From the NCBI GenBank assembly GCA_964346395.1, contig CAYFUT010000026.1:1-32714 (forward strand): DNA of 32,714 bases, read 5' to 3'. Position 1 is the stretch's first letter; each line of letters opens with the position of its first letter. The notes under the pieces were generated by a model. The model was not told where the DNA came from. It worked only from the letters and a program-made list of their open reading frames with translations, and did not search any database. This document shows positions 1-7,274 of this stretch, in pieces. The position numbers and the translations under genes are program-made. This DNA comes from CAYFUT01 sp964346395 (lineage in GTDB: Bacteria > Bacillota > Halanaerobiia > Halobacteroidales > Halobacteroidaceae).

Positions 1-52
1 TCGTCGGGCTCATAACCCGGAGGTCGTCGGTTCGAATCCGACCCCCGCAACC
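1..52 (+). tRNA. tRNA-fMet (CAT), 3' part only
   Basis: The 5' end lies outside the window. The visible part holds an anticodon arm with loop CTCATAA (anticodon CAT) on a stem of three G:C pairs, a T arm with GGTTCGAATCC, acceptor strand CCCCGC and an encoded CCA tail. Three consecutive G:C pairs next to the anticodon loop are the hallmark of initiator tRNA, so fMet is preferred over elongator Met. Confidence 0.85.
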
Positions 53-59
53 AAAATAA

Positions 60-136
60 GCGGGAGTAGCTCAGTTGGCTAGAGCATCAGCCTTCCAAGC
101 TGAGAGTCGCCGGTTCGAGTCCGGTCTCCCGCTCCA
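60..136 (+). tRNA. tRNA-Gly (TCC)
   Basis: A complete cloverleaf with acceptor stem GCGGGAG / CTCCCGC, a D arm (AGCTCAGTTGGCTAGAGC), anticodon loop CTTCCAA giving TCC, T loop GTTCGAGTC, and encoded CCA. It lies 7 bases after the preceding tRNA, so they are probably one transcript. Confidence 0.95.
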
Positions 137-149
137 AATATTATTCTGA

Positions 150-227
150 CGGAGCATGGCGCAGCTTGGCTAGCGCACCTGGTTTGGGACCAGGGGGTCG
201 CAGGTTCAAATCCTGCTGCTCCGACCA
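150..227 (+). tRNA. tRNA-Pro (TGG)
   Basis: A complete cloverleaf with acceptor stem CGGAGCA / TGCTCCG, anticodon loop TTTGGGA giving TGG, T arm GCAGGTTCAAATCCTGC, and an encoded CCA tail. It is the last tRNA of the cluster, followed directly by a terminator hairpin. Confidence 0.95.
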
Positions 228-236
228 AATTATTTG

Positions 237-258
237 TCCCCAAAGCGGGGATTTTTTT
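237..258 (+). terminator. Rho-independent terminator of the tRNA cluster
   Basis: Stem TCCCC / GGGGA with a 5-base loop, followed by a run of seven T. It lies 10 bases after the Pro tRNA. Confidence 0.85.
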
Positions 259-352
259 ATTTTTTGCAGGTGAAATTTCTAAATTAAATTTTGCTTGAAT
301 ATAAATTAATATGGGAAAAAATCTTTTAAAGAAGAGTTAGGGGGTGGCAGTT

Positions 353-622
353 ATGAATTATTATATTTATGCCACTGACCATGCAATTCAACGCTATCAA
401 CAGCGGCAGAGAGCTATTAGCCGCAGAAAAGCAATAAATAATATAGTAGAAGGAGTAAAGCGGAGTAGATTGATTGGGTTTGCTAATGGTAAGCGGGAAA
501 TAAGAGAACATAGAGGAGTAATATTTGTTTGTGAATTGGAAGATGAAAAGATGAATGTGATTACTGTTTTAAATAGTAAAGCTGAGTTAAGATTTGTAGA
601 AAATAAGTCTTCTACAAATTAA
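353..622 (+). CDS. small DUF4258-like protein
   Basis: A protein of 89 residues, rich in Arg and Lys in its first half. The N-terminal stretch YATDHAIQRYQQR followed by a helical Arg-rich segment and a C-terminal beta-like part (GVIFVCELEDEKMNVITVL) fits the small DUF4258 / BrnT-like fold, members of which have a conserved early His and Arg. That assignment is a weak resemblance only. I chose ATG 353 because AGGGGG at 339-344 sits 8 bases before it; an in-frame GTG at 344 would overlap that ribosome binding site. It stands alone between the tRNA terminator and the helicase promoter, with no toxin or antitoxin partner beside it. Its last codons form one arm of an inverted repeat (592-619). Function unknown. 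Confidence 0.6.
   Translation: MNYYIYATDHAIQRYQQRQRAISRRKAINNIVEGVKRSRLIGFANGKREIREHRGVIFVCELEDEKMNVITVLNSKAELRFVENKSSTN
592..619. repeat. 10-bp perfect inverted repeat overlapping a stop codon
   Basis: ATTTGTAGAA at 592-601 and TTCTACAAAT at 610-619 with an 8-base loop. It covers the last codons of the upstream small gene. There is no T-run behind it, so it is at best a weak terminator or an mRNA 3' stabiliser. Confidence 0.5.
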
Positions 623-692
623 TAAAATTATAAGGTTGAGGAAAACTTATAAGTGGTGATATTTATTCTAACTTACTGTTCGAGGTAAAGTA

Positions 693-721
693 TTGATTTA
701 CAGAACTTGATATTATATAAT
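693..721 (+). promoter_or_regulatory. SigA-type promoter for the helicase operon
   Basis: TTGATT (693-698), a 17-base spacer, then TATAAT (716-721). It gives a leader of about 45 bases before the helicase start at 775. Confidence 0.7.
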
Positions 722-774
722 AATAAAGTCCGACTTAAATTTGACGCAACGATGTTCAGATAGGGAGGGGAATA

Positions 775-2775
775 ATGAATTTATCGACAGCATTAAATGA
801 AAAACAACAGGAAGCAGTAGAAAATATAGCCGGGCCAACTTTGGTGTTAGCAGGAGCAGGCAGTGGTAAGACGAGAGCTTTAACTTATCGAATTGCTTAT
901 CTGATTAAACAAGGGATTGATCCTTATAATATTTTAACTTTAACCTTTACTAATAAGGCAGCCGAAGATATGGAACGGAAAATAAAAGAATTGATTGGAG
1001 AAAAACCTTCTAATTTATGGATGGGTACTTTTCACGGTATTTGTGTAAAGATATTAAGCTGCCATTTAGGCAAATTAGGCTATGATTCAGGCTTTATAAT
1101 TTATGACCAAAATGAAAGTAAAACTTTAATTTCTGATATCATTACTGCTTTTGATTTAGATGACGAAGAATATAATGCTAATCAAATTTGTCAGTTGATT
1201 AATAAGGCCAAACAGAATTTATGGACAGCTGACGAAATAACAGCTCAGTATGGAGATGGAGAGTATTATCAAAATCTAGCCAGAATCTTTACAAAATATA
1301 ATGATACCCTGGCTGATAATAATGCTTTTGATTTTAACGATCTGATTGGGAAAACAGTTGAATTATTTACGAACCATTCAGAGGTACGGGAAGAATATCA
1401 GGAGCGTTTTAAGTATATCCTAATTGACGAGTATCAGGATACATCTTCGATGCAGTATAAATTAGCTAAGATGTTAGCTGCTGATCAGAATAATATTTTT
1501 GTGGTGGGTGATGATTACCAAAGTATTTATAAGTTTAGAGGCGCTAATATGGATAATATCCTTAATTTTGATCAAGAGTTTGCTGACTGTAAAGTGGTAA
1601 AATTAGAACGTAATTACCGGTCGAAGGCAAATATTATTGAAGCTTCTAATGCAGTGATTGCTAATAATTATAATCAATCAGATAAAGAAGCCTGGACTCA
1701 TAATGACTCCGGGGAGCCAGTTGTTATTTGTGAGACAGCAAATGAATATGAAGAAGCAGATTACTTAGTAAAAAAGATAAATGAATTAGTAGAACTAGAG
1801 GGTTATCAATATGAAGATATTGCTATTTTGTATCGCTCTAATCACCAGTCGCGAGTATTAGAAGACAGTTTTATTAAGCAGCAGGTGCCGTATTATATTG
1901 TAGGAGGTTTAGGATTTTATGATCGGAAAGAGATTAAAGATATAATTAGTTATCTTAAGTTAGCAGTGAATCCTCAGGATACCTTATCGTTAAAGAGGAT
2001 TGTAGATACTCCTAAGCGGGGAATTGGTCCTAAAACGATTGATAAATTAGTTACTCATGCTCAGGAGCATGTTCCGGAATTTGATTTATTCAACTTTACT
2101 GAGGAAGAAGCTAATTTAGGCCTTTTTGATGTGATGAAAGAACCAACTCAGGTAAAAGGAATTGGAAGGAAAAAAGCACAAAAAATAAAAAAGTTCCATC
2201 AAGATTTAGAAACAATCAGGGAAATCAAAGAAAAAAATTTACCACTGCCCAAGCAGGTAGACCAAATTATGAAGAAGAGTGGATATAGAGCTATGTTGGA
2301 AATAGAAGAAACGGAAACAGCTCAAAACCGGCTGGAAAATTTAGATGAGTTACTGATTTTAGCTGAAAATTATTACCAAAAGGATACAGAGCGGGAGTTA
2401 GAAGATTTTGTCCGCGATTTACAGTTGTTATCAGATCAAGATGATTTAGATGAAGGTAACCAGGTGAAGATGATGACGGTGCATGCTGCTAAAGGTTTAG
2501 AATTTCCAGTAGTATTTGTAGTGGGGATGGAAGAGAAAAATTTTCCTCACCGACGCAGTTTAAAAACTGGTTTGCAGGAGGATATAGAAGAAGAAAGAAG
2601 GTTGTGTTATGTGGCCATGACGCGGGCAGAAGATAGGTTATTCCTGACTTACAGCCGCCAGCGCCGGCAGTTTGGGGAAACTAAGCGGTTGACTAGTTCG
2701 CGATTTTTGGATGAGATTCCGCCGGAAGTAAGCTGGGAACAGGTACATTATTCTGGATTTCAGCAAAGCAATTAG
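775..2775 (+). CDS. UvrD/PcrA/Rep-family superfamily 1A DNA helicase
   Basis: An ATP-dependent 3'-5' helicase of 666 residues, expected to act in repair or replication-fork clearance. Visible motifs are the Q motif LNEKQQEAV (about 7-15), Walker A GAGSGKT (27-33), motif Ia TLTFTNKAA, Walker B DEYQDT (from D218), motif III VVGDDYQSIYKFRGA, motif IV YRS, motif V TVHAAKGLEFPVVFV (from about 566) and motif VI VAMTRAEDRLFL (from about 612). A promoter and the binding site GGGAGGGG precede the ATG. It ends at FLDEIPPEV plus 14 residues, so it lacks the roughly 70-residue linker and Tudor-like tail that carries the RNA-polymerase contact in typical PcrA of about 730 residues. In length it resembles Rep. 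The next gene's ribosome binding site overlaps its stop codon, so the two are probably cotranscribed. Confidence 0.93.
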   Translation: MNLSTALNEKQQEAVENIAGPTLVLAGAGSGKTRALTYRIAYLIKQGIDPYNILTLTFTNKAAEDMERKIKELIGEKPSNLWMGTFHGICVKILSCHLGKLGYDSGFIIYDQNESKTLISDIITAFDLDDEEYNANQICQLINKAKQNLWTADEITAQYGDGEYYQNLARIFTKYNDTLADNNAFDFNDLIGKTVELFTNHSEVREEYQERFKYILIDEYQDTSSMQYKLAKMLAADQNNIFVVGDDYQSIYKFRGANMDNILNFDQEFADCKVVKLERNYRSKANIIEASNAVIANNYNQSDKEAWTHNDSGEPVVICETANEYEEADYLVKKINELVELEGYQYEDIAILYRSNHQSRVLEDSFIKQQVPYYIVGGLGFYDRKEIKDIISYLKLAVNPQDTLSLKRIVDTPKRGIGPKTIDKLVTHAQEHVPEFDLFNFTEEEANLGLFDVMKEPTQVKGIGRKKAQKIKKFHQDLETIREIKEKNLPLPKQVDQIMKKSGYRAMLEIEETETAQNRLENLDELLILAENYYQKDTERELEDFVRDLQLLSDQDDLDEGNQVKMMTVHAAKGLEFPVVFVVGMEEKNFPHRRSLKTGLQEDIEEERRLCYVAMTRAEDRLFLTYSRQRRQFGETKRLTSSRFLDEIPPEVSWEQVHYSGFQQSN

Positions 2776-2789
2776 GAGGTGCTTTATTT

Positions 2790-3212
2790 ATCGAACAGAC
2801 TTTAGTATTGATTAAACCGGATGGAGTTGCTAAGCGGAAAATTGGAGAAGTAATTAGTAGATTAGAAACTAAAGGTTTAACTATGCAAGGACTGAAAATG
2901 ATTTGGCTGGATGAAGAATTGGCCGCTGAACATTATAGAGAACACCAAGGAAAGGATTTTTATGAACGACTGCTTGCTTATATTACAGAGCGGCCAGTAG
3001 TGGCGATGGTGGTAGCTGGCAAGTCTGCTATTAGAGTAGTTAGAAATTTGGCGGGAACTACTGATCCAGTAGAAGCTAAACCGGGAACTATTAGGGGCGA
3101 TTTAGCTTTGGATATGCAAGCAGGAAATATTATTCATGCTTCTGACAGTCCTGACAGTGCGCAGCGAGAGATAGACTTATTCTTTGATTCAGCTGAAATT
3201 TATGATTATTAA
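2790..3212 (+). CDS. ndk: nucleoside diphosphate kinase, probable ATC start
   Basis: The enzyme moves the gamma phosphate between nucleoside triphosphates and diphosphates through a phosphohistidine. The frame reads (ATC)EQTLVLIKPDGV from 2790; the LVLIKPDG strand is the first core strand of the family, and NIIHASDS carries the catalytic His (residue 116). No ATG, GTG or TTG precedes that strand. The first usual start codon, TTG at 2808, would cut the strand in half. AGGAGGT at 2774-2780 lies exactly 9 bases before ATC 2790, a good distance for starting there. With that start the protein is 141 residues, normal for the family. Its ribosome binding site overlaps the helicase stop, so translation may be coupled. 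The family call is secure; the ATC start is inference. Confidence 0.93.
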   Translation: MEQTLVLIKPDGVAKRKIGEVISRLETKGLTMQGLKMIWLDEELAAEHYREHQGKDFYERLLAYITERPVVAMVVAGKSAIRVVRNLAGTTDPVEAKPGTIRGDLALDMQAGNIIHASDSPDSAQREIDLFFDSAEIYDY

Positions 3213-3222
3213 TTCCTGGCAA

Positions 3223-3252
3223 TTGACAAGCTAAACGGATAACTGATATAAT
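3223..3252 (+). promoter_or_regulatory. SigA-type promoter for malic enzyme
   Basis: TTGACA (3223-3228), 18-base spacer, TATAAT (3247-3252). It lies 10 bases after the ndk stop. Its -10 box overlaps an in-frame upstream ATG (3251), which rules out that ATG as the start on this transcript. Confidence 0.8.
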
Positions 3253-3301
3253 GGTTTCGCAAATGAAAGAAAAAATAGGTAATAAAGTAAGGAGGAAGGA
3301 T

Positions 3302-4513
3302 ATGTCGCTAGAAGAAGAAGCACTTAAATTGCACGCTGAGAATAAGGGAAAAATTGAAGTAAATAGTAAAGTAGATATTGAAGAACAGAAGGACCTTAGT
3401 TTAGCCTATACGCCGGGAGTAGCTAAGCCCTGTGCTGAGATTGCCGATGATAAACAGAAGGTATATGAGTATACAGCCAAAGAGAATTTAATAGCAGTTG
3501 TTACTGATGGGACTGCCGTGCTGGGTTTAGGAGATATCGGTCCGGAAGCTTCCTTACCGGTAATGGAGGGCAAGTCAATTTTATTTAAAAAATTTGGTGG
3601 TTTAGATGCCTTTCCGTTATGTTTAGATACTACTGACCCGGATGAAATTGTAGAGACAGTAACTAGATTGGCTCCTACTTTCGGTGGAATTAATTTAGAG
3701 GATATTTCTGCTCCGCGCTGTATTGAAGTTGAACAGAAATTAAAGGAGCAGGTGGATATTCCTGTGTTTCACGATGACCAACACGGAACTGCGATTGTAG
3801 TGCTGGCCGGATTAATTAATGCGGCCCGGTTAGTAGAAAAAGAAATTAAGGAATTAAGTGTGGTCATTAATGGTGCCGGAGCTGCTGGAATGGCGATTGC
3901 CAGATTGTTATTGGAATTTGGATTAGAAGATATTATTTTAGTTGATAAATTTGGTATTTTAGCTCCGGGAATAGAAGAAATGAATTGGGCTCAGGCTGAA
4001 TTAGCCGCCCAAACTAATCAAGCTAAGTTAACTGGTGGTTTAGCAGAAGCAGTTAAAGGGAGAGATGTCTTTATTGGAGTTTCTGCTCCTAATTTATTGA
4101 GTCAAGAGATGGTACAGTCAATGGCAGAAGATCCCATTGTATTTGCTTTAGCTAATCCCGTGCCGGAAATAGATCCTGACCAGGCTAAGGAGGCGGGAGC
4201 TAAGGTAGTAGCTACTGGCCGATCTGATCATCCTAATCAAGTGAATAACTTATTGGCTTTTCCGGGAATATTAAAAGGAGCTATGGGAGTAGATGCGACA
4301 GCTATTACTGATCAAATGAAATTGGCAGCTAGTTTTGCTCTGGCAGATTTAATAGATGCAGAAGAGAGAGCAGCAGATTATATTATTCCTGATCCCTTTG
4401 ATGAACGAGTAGTTAATGAAGTAGCCTTTGCGGTAGCCAAAGAAGCAATTACGGCTGGTTTGATTCGGAGAGAAATAACAATTGAGGCAGTGAAAGAGAA
4501 ATGGGCTGAGTAG
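3302..4513 (+). CDS. malic enzyme (malate to pyruvate, oxaloacetate-decarboxylating)
   Basis: An NAD(P)-dependent oxidative decarboxylase that turns malate into pyruvate and CO2, linking C4 acids to pyruvate in the cytoplasm. At 403 residues it is the short bacterial form without a phosphotransacetylase domain. Visible are the YTPGVAKPC segment with the catalytic Tyr, the TDGTAVLGLGDIGPEA and MEGKSILFKKF segments with the active-site Lys, the metal-binding FHDDQHGTA motif, and the Rossmann loop INGAGAAGMAIARLL at about 187-201. ATG 3302 has GGAGGAAGG upstream. An ATG 51 bases earlier lies inside the promoter -10 box and is rejected. It is monocistronic, ending at a strong bidirectional terminator. 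NAD versus NADP use cannot be told from sequence reading. Confidence 0.93.
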   Translation: MSLEEEALKLHAENKGKIEVNSKVDIEEQKDLSLAYTPGVAKPCAEIADDKQKVYEYTAKENLIAVVTDGTAVLGLGDIGPEASLPVMEGKSILFKKFGGLDAFPLCLDTTDPDEIVETVTRLAPTFGGINLEDISAPRCIEVEQKLKEQVDIPVFHDDQHGTAIVVLAGLINAARLVEKEIKELSVVINGAGAAGMAIARLLLEFGLEDIILVDKFGILAPGIEEMNWAQAELAAQTNQAKLTGGLAEAVKGRDVFIGVSAPNLLSQEMVQSMAEDPIVFALANPVPEIDPDQAKEAGAKVVATGRSDHPNQVNNLLAFPGILKGAMGVDATAITDQMKLAASFALADLIDAEERAADYIIPDPFDERVVNEVAFAVAKEAITAGLIRREITIEAVKEKWAE

Positions 4514-4525
4514 GCAAGAGAGAGC

Positions 4526-4572
4526 AAATAAAAAGCAAGGACTTAGTTACTTCTCCGTCCTTGCTTTTTATT
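4526..4572. terminator. bidirectional terminator between malic enzyme and rpmB
   Basis: AAAAGCAAGGAC (4531-4542) and GTCCTTGCTTTT (4557-4568) form a 12-bp stem with a 14-base loop. A-rich and T-rich flanks give a U-tract in both directions, serving both converging genes. Confidence 0.9.
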
Positions 4573-4607
4573 ATATTTAATTTAAAATTTTTGTTGGAGC
4601 CAATAAC

Positions 4608-4838
4608 TTAATAGGCTCGAGTTACTTTATCTGCTTTTAAGCAGGAAGTGCAGACGTTAATTCGCTTAGTGGTGCCGTCCATTCTCACTTTAACTTTCTG
4701 CAGGTTAGGCTTTTGGACTGTCTCAGAGCGATTGGTTACATTTTGTCCTACTCCGCCTTTCTTTTTAGCTTTACCTTTCCGCTGTACCTGGTTACCGCGG
4801 TTAGAACCTTTACCACAAATTTCACAATATTTAGCCAT
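4608..4838 (-). CDS. rpmB: 50S ribosomal protein L28
   Basis: A basic ribosomal protein of 76 residues. It starts MAKYCEICGKG and carries two CxxC pairs (C5/C8 and CTSC near residue 64), so it is the zinc-binding form of L28. The central KPNLQKVKVRMDG segment is typical of the family. AGGAGGT stands upstream of the ATG. It is divergent from the DUF1858-yloU-fakA group, as rpmB is from yloU-yloV in Bacillus. Its promoter overlaps the divergent one. Confidence 0.95.
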   Translation of the reverse strand: MAKYCEICGKGSNRGNQVQRKGKAKKKGGVGQNVTNRSETVQKPNLQKVKVRMDGTTKRINVCTSCLKADKVTRAY

Positions 4839-4890
4839 AAGTTGAAACCTCCTATAACTTAAATTTAATATTACTCCGACTCTTTATGCA

Positions 4891-4919
4891 TTTTAACATA
4901 TTTAATTAGCAGTTGACAA
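4891..4919 (-). promoter_or_regulatory. promoter for rpmB
   Basis: On the minus strand, TTGTCA (4919-4914), 17-base spacer, TTAAAA (4896-4891). The -35 hexamer shares five bases with the -35 of the divergent plus-strand promoter. Confidence 0.55.
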
Positions 4920-4941
4920 GGGAATTTATGATTTTTATCAA
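4913..4941 (+). promoter_or_regulatory. promoter for the DUF1858-yloU-fakA group
   Basis: TTGACA (4913-4918), 17-base spacer, TATCAA (4936-4941). Its -35 overlaps the -35 of the divergent rpmB promoter on the other strand. Confidence 0.5.
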
Positions 4942-4998
4942 TAAAAGCAGGATTTAACTTCTATTTATTGAATAACATCCAAAGTAGGAGGCCTGAAA

Positions 4999-5205
4999 AT
5001 GAAAATTACTAAAGACACTTCAATTCTCGATCTACTTCAGGAATACCCAGAAGCCCGCAAAATTTTGGCTGAATATAATTTAGGGTGTGCTCAGTGTTTA
5101 AAAGCAGTAGTTGAAGATTTAGAGGCAGTAGCCCAGGCTAATGAAATTGAGGTAGATGAATTAGTAACTAAATTATCTCAATTAGAGAAAACTAAAGAAA
5201 ATTAA
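4999..5205 (+). CDS. DUF1858-family small redox-disulfide protein
   Basis: 68 residues. The pattern is a short helical domain beginning ITKDTSILDLLQEYPEARKI, followed by the paired-cysteine motif GCAQCLKA at residues 29-36 and an acidic helical tail. This matches the DUF1858 family (small proteins or domains with a CxxC motif, often seen beside hybrid-cluster or other redox proteins in anaerobes). What the Cys pair does is not established. GGAGG lies 9 bases upstream of the ATG. It is first in a run with the Asp23 and FakA genes, inserted between rpmB and yloU relative to Bacillus. Confidence 0.85.
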   Translation: MKITKDTSILDLLQEYPEARKILAEYNLGCAQCLKAVVEDLEAVAQANEIEVDELVTKLSQLEKTKEN

Positions 5206-5221
5206 AAAGGGGGAATTAGCA

Positions 5222-5590
5222 ATGGAAACAGGGCAAAAGCTAACTAATGAGCTGGGAGTTGTTAATATATCAGAGGAAGTAATTTCTATTATGGCTGGTT
5301 TAACTGCTATGGAATGTTATGGATTGGTAGGAATGGCCAGTCAAAGTTTTCAGGATGGGATTTCTGAGTTAGTAGGAACGAAGAACTTGAGCAAGGGAAT
5401 AGAGATCAATATTGCAGAAGAAGGAGTAGAACTTGATTTATATATTGTAGTAGAATATGGAGTTAAGATTTCAGAAGTAGCAAATAATGTAATGGAGAGA
5501 GTCAAGTATACCTTAGAAGAAAAGGCAGGGGTCAAAGTAAAAAAAGTAAATATTAATGTACAAGGAGTGAGATTAGATCATGTTAAGTAA
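5222..5590 (+). CDS. yloU: Asp23/Gls24 family protein, YloU-like
   Basis: 122 residues of the Asp23 fold (about 10-115): GVVNISEEVISIMAGLTAMECYG at the start and a hydrophobic strand LDLYIVVEYGVKISEVANNV in the middle. Family members associate with the cell envelope and often sit beside the fatty acid kinase FakA. The start ATG follows AAGGGGGA. Its last 11 bases overlap the start of the FakA gene, implying translational coupling. The biochemical role of YloU-type proteins is not settled. Confidence 0.9.
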   Translation: METGQKLTNELGVVNISEEVISIMAGLTAMECYGLVGMASQSFQDGISELVGTKNLSKGIEINIAEEGVELDLYIVVEYGVKISEVANNVMERVKYTLEEKAGVKVKKVNINVQGVRLDHVK

Positions 5591-7262
5591 GGAGTTAGAC
5601 CAGCAGATACAGAAAGTCGATGCTACTCAATTTAAAAAAATGCTAGTAGCAGCTACTCAATCACTACAGGAAGCAGAAGAAGAAATTAATGACCTGAATG
5701 TTTTTCCGGTTCCGGATGGCGATACCGGAAGTAATATGTATGCTACTATTTCTAATGCAGTAGAGGAAGCTAAACAAGTACAGAAAGATTCAGTAGGTGT
5801 AGTAGCTGATAAGTTAGCTACAGGAGCCTTAATGGGTGCGCGCGGTAATTCAGGAGTAATTTTATCTCAATTATTAAAGGGATTATCGGATGGAATTGGC
5901 AGCAGTAGAGTATTGACTGCTAAGAATTTGGCCCGCGGTTTGCAAAGAGCTGCCGAAGTATCTTATCAAGCGGTAATGAAGCCGGTAGAAGGGACTATTT
6001 TAACTGTAGCTAAAGATGCTGGAAATCAAGCTGAAGAGCTAGTGGATGGAGAAGCAGATATAGATATTGTAGAAGTGCTGCTGGAAGTTGTAGATGAGGC
6101 CGAAAAAAGTGTGGTTAGAACTAAAGAAATGTTAGATACCTTAGAAGAAGCCGGGGTAGTAGATGCGGGCGGAAAAGGATATGAAATTTTTTTAGAGGGT
6201 CTATTAAAGGGATTAGTTAATGGGGCTGCTCTAGATGAGAAGTTAGAACAGATTCATCACTATGAAGAAGAAGTAAAGCAGGAACAGGAAGTAGTAGAAG
6301 AATACGGCTACTGTACGGAGTTTTTCTTAAAAAAGCCGTCTATAAAAGCAGCAGAATTTAAAACTAAAATCGGCAAAATGGGCGATTCTATAATGGTAGT
6401 GGATGGGAATGAATTAATTAAAGTTCATATTCATACTGAACATCCCGGGAAAGTATTAGAAAAAGGACTAGAGTATGGGCAGTTAAGTGATATTAAGATT
6501 GATAATATGTCAGAGCAGCATAATGAACGAATTGAAAAGGAAACAGAAGGTGAACCGGATAATGAAGCAGAGCCAACAGACAATCCAGAAGAAGCTGAGG
6601 AGAAACAACAGTTATCTGTATTAGCTGTAGCTGCTGGGGAAGGTTTAAGTGATATCTTTAAAAATTTAGGAGTAGAGTATGTTTTAGAAGGTGGACAGTC
6701 TATGAACCCCAGTATTCAAGATTTGATGGAAGGATTAGAGAAAGTGGCTAGTGACCAAGTTATTATTCTACCTAATAATAAAAATGTTATTTCTACTGCC
6801 GAACAAGTAATAGAAATAACTGATAAAGAGATTGAAGTAATTCCTACGCAGACTTCTCCTCAGGGGATAGCAGCGATGATGGCTTTTAATCCTGAGGCTG
6901 AGCTAACTGAGATTAGTGATAAGATGAAAGAAGAATTAGAATTTGTAAAAACTGGGGAAGTAACTTATGCTGTTCGGGATACTCAGATTAATGGGTTAGA
7001 AATTGAAGAAGAAGATATTTTAGGTTTAGCTGAAGGAGAGATTGAAGTTGTAAGTAATGATTATAATCAAGCTACTTTAGAGCTTATAGATAAGATGATT
7101 GGAGAAGATGATGCTTTAATTACGGTTTATGTAGGAAAAGAGGTTATTGAGGAAAAAGAATTAGAATTGGAAGCTAAGTTGCAGGAAAAATATCCTGATT
7201 TTGATGTTGAATTATACGCTGGAGAGCAGCCAATTTATTATTATATAGTTTCTGTAGAGTAG
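5580..7262 (+). CDS. fakA: fatty acid kinase catalytic subunit FakA (DhaL-domain, YloV-like)
   Basis: 560 residues. FakA phosphorylates exogenous fatty acids held by FakB (a DegV-family protein) so they can enter phospholipid synthesis. The N-terminal DhaL kinase domain (about 15-205) shows the metal/ATP motif NVFPVPDGDTGSNM from residue 40 and MGARGNSGVILSQ near 85-97. A middle domain has KVHIHTEHPGKVLEKG. The C-terminal half has YGKEV-like repeats and ends in a Tyr-rich strand. An acidic insertion at about 318-342 (Glu/Pro-rich) separates the middle and C-terminal domains. The gene overlaps yloU by 11 bases and is followed 12 bases later by a DegV gene, a natural FakA-FakB pairing. Confidence 0.92.
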   Translation: MLSKELDQQIQKVDATQFKKMLVAATQSLQEAEEEINDLNVFPVPDGDTGSNMYATISNAVEEAKQVQKDSVGVVADKLATGALMGARGNSGVILSQLLKGLSDGIGSSRVLTAKNLARGLQRAAEVSYQAVMKPVEGTILTVAKDAGNQAEELVDGEADIDIVEVLLEVVDEAEKSVVRTKEMLDTLEEAGVVDAGGKGYEIFLEGLLKGLVNGAALDEKLEQIHHYEEEVKQEQEVVEEYGYCTEFFLKKPSIKAAEFKTKIGKMGDSIMVVDGNELIKVHIHTEHPGKVLEKGLEYGQLSDIKIDNMSEQHNERIEKETEGEPDNEAEPTDNPEEAEEKQQLSVLAVAAGEGLSDIFKNLGVEYVLEGGQSMNPSIQDLMEGLEKVASDQVIILPNNKNVISTAEQVIEITDKEIEVIPTQTSPQGIAAMMAFNPEAELTEISDKMKEELEFVKTGEVTYAVRDTQINGLEIEEEDILGLAEGEIEVVSNDYNQATLELIDKMIGEDDALITVYVGKEVIEEKELELEAKLQEKYPDFDVELYAGEQPIYYYIVSVE

Positions 7263-7274
7263 GAGTGATAATTT

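Noticed and set aside
3251..3301. Upstream ATG 3251 as start of malic enzyme
   Set aside because: It lies inside the -10 box of the promoter and lacks a binding site; ATG 3302 has a good one.
4648..4845. Open frame opposite rpmB
   Set aside because: Shadow of the L28 gene on the other strand; no binding site and no family look.
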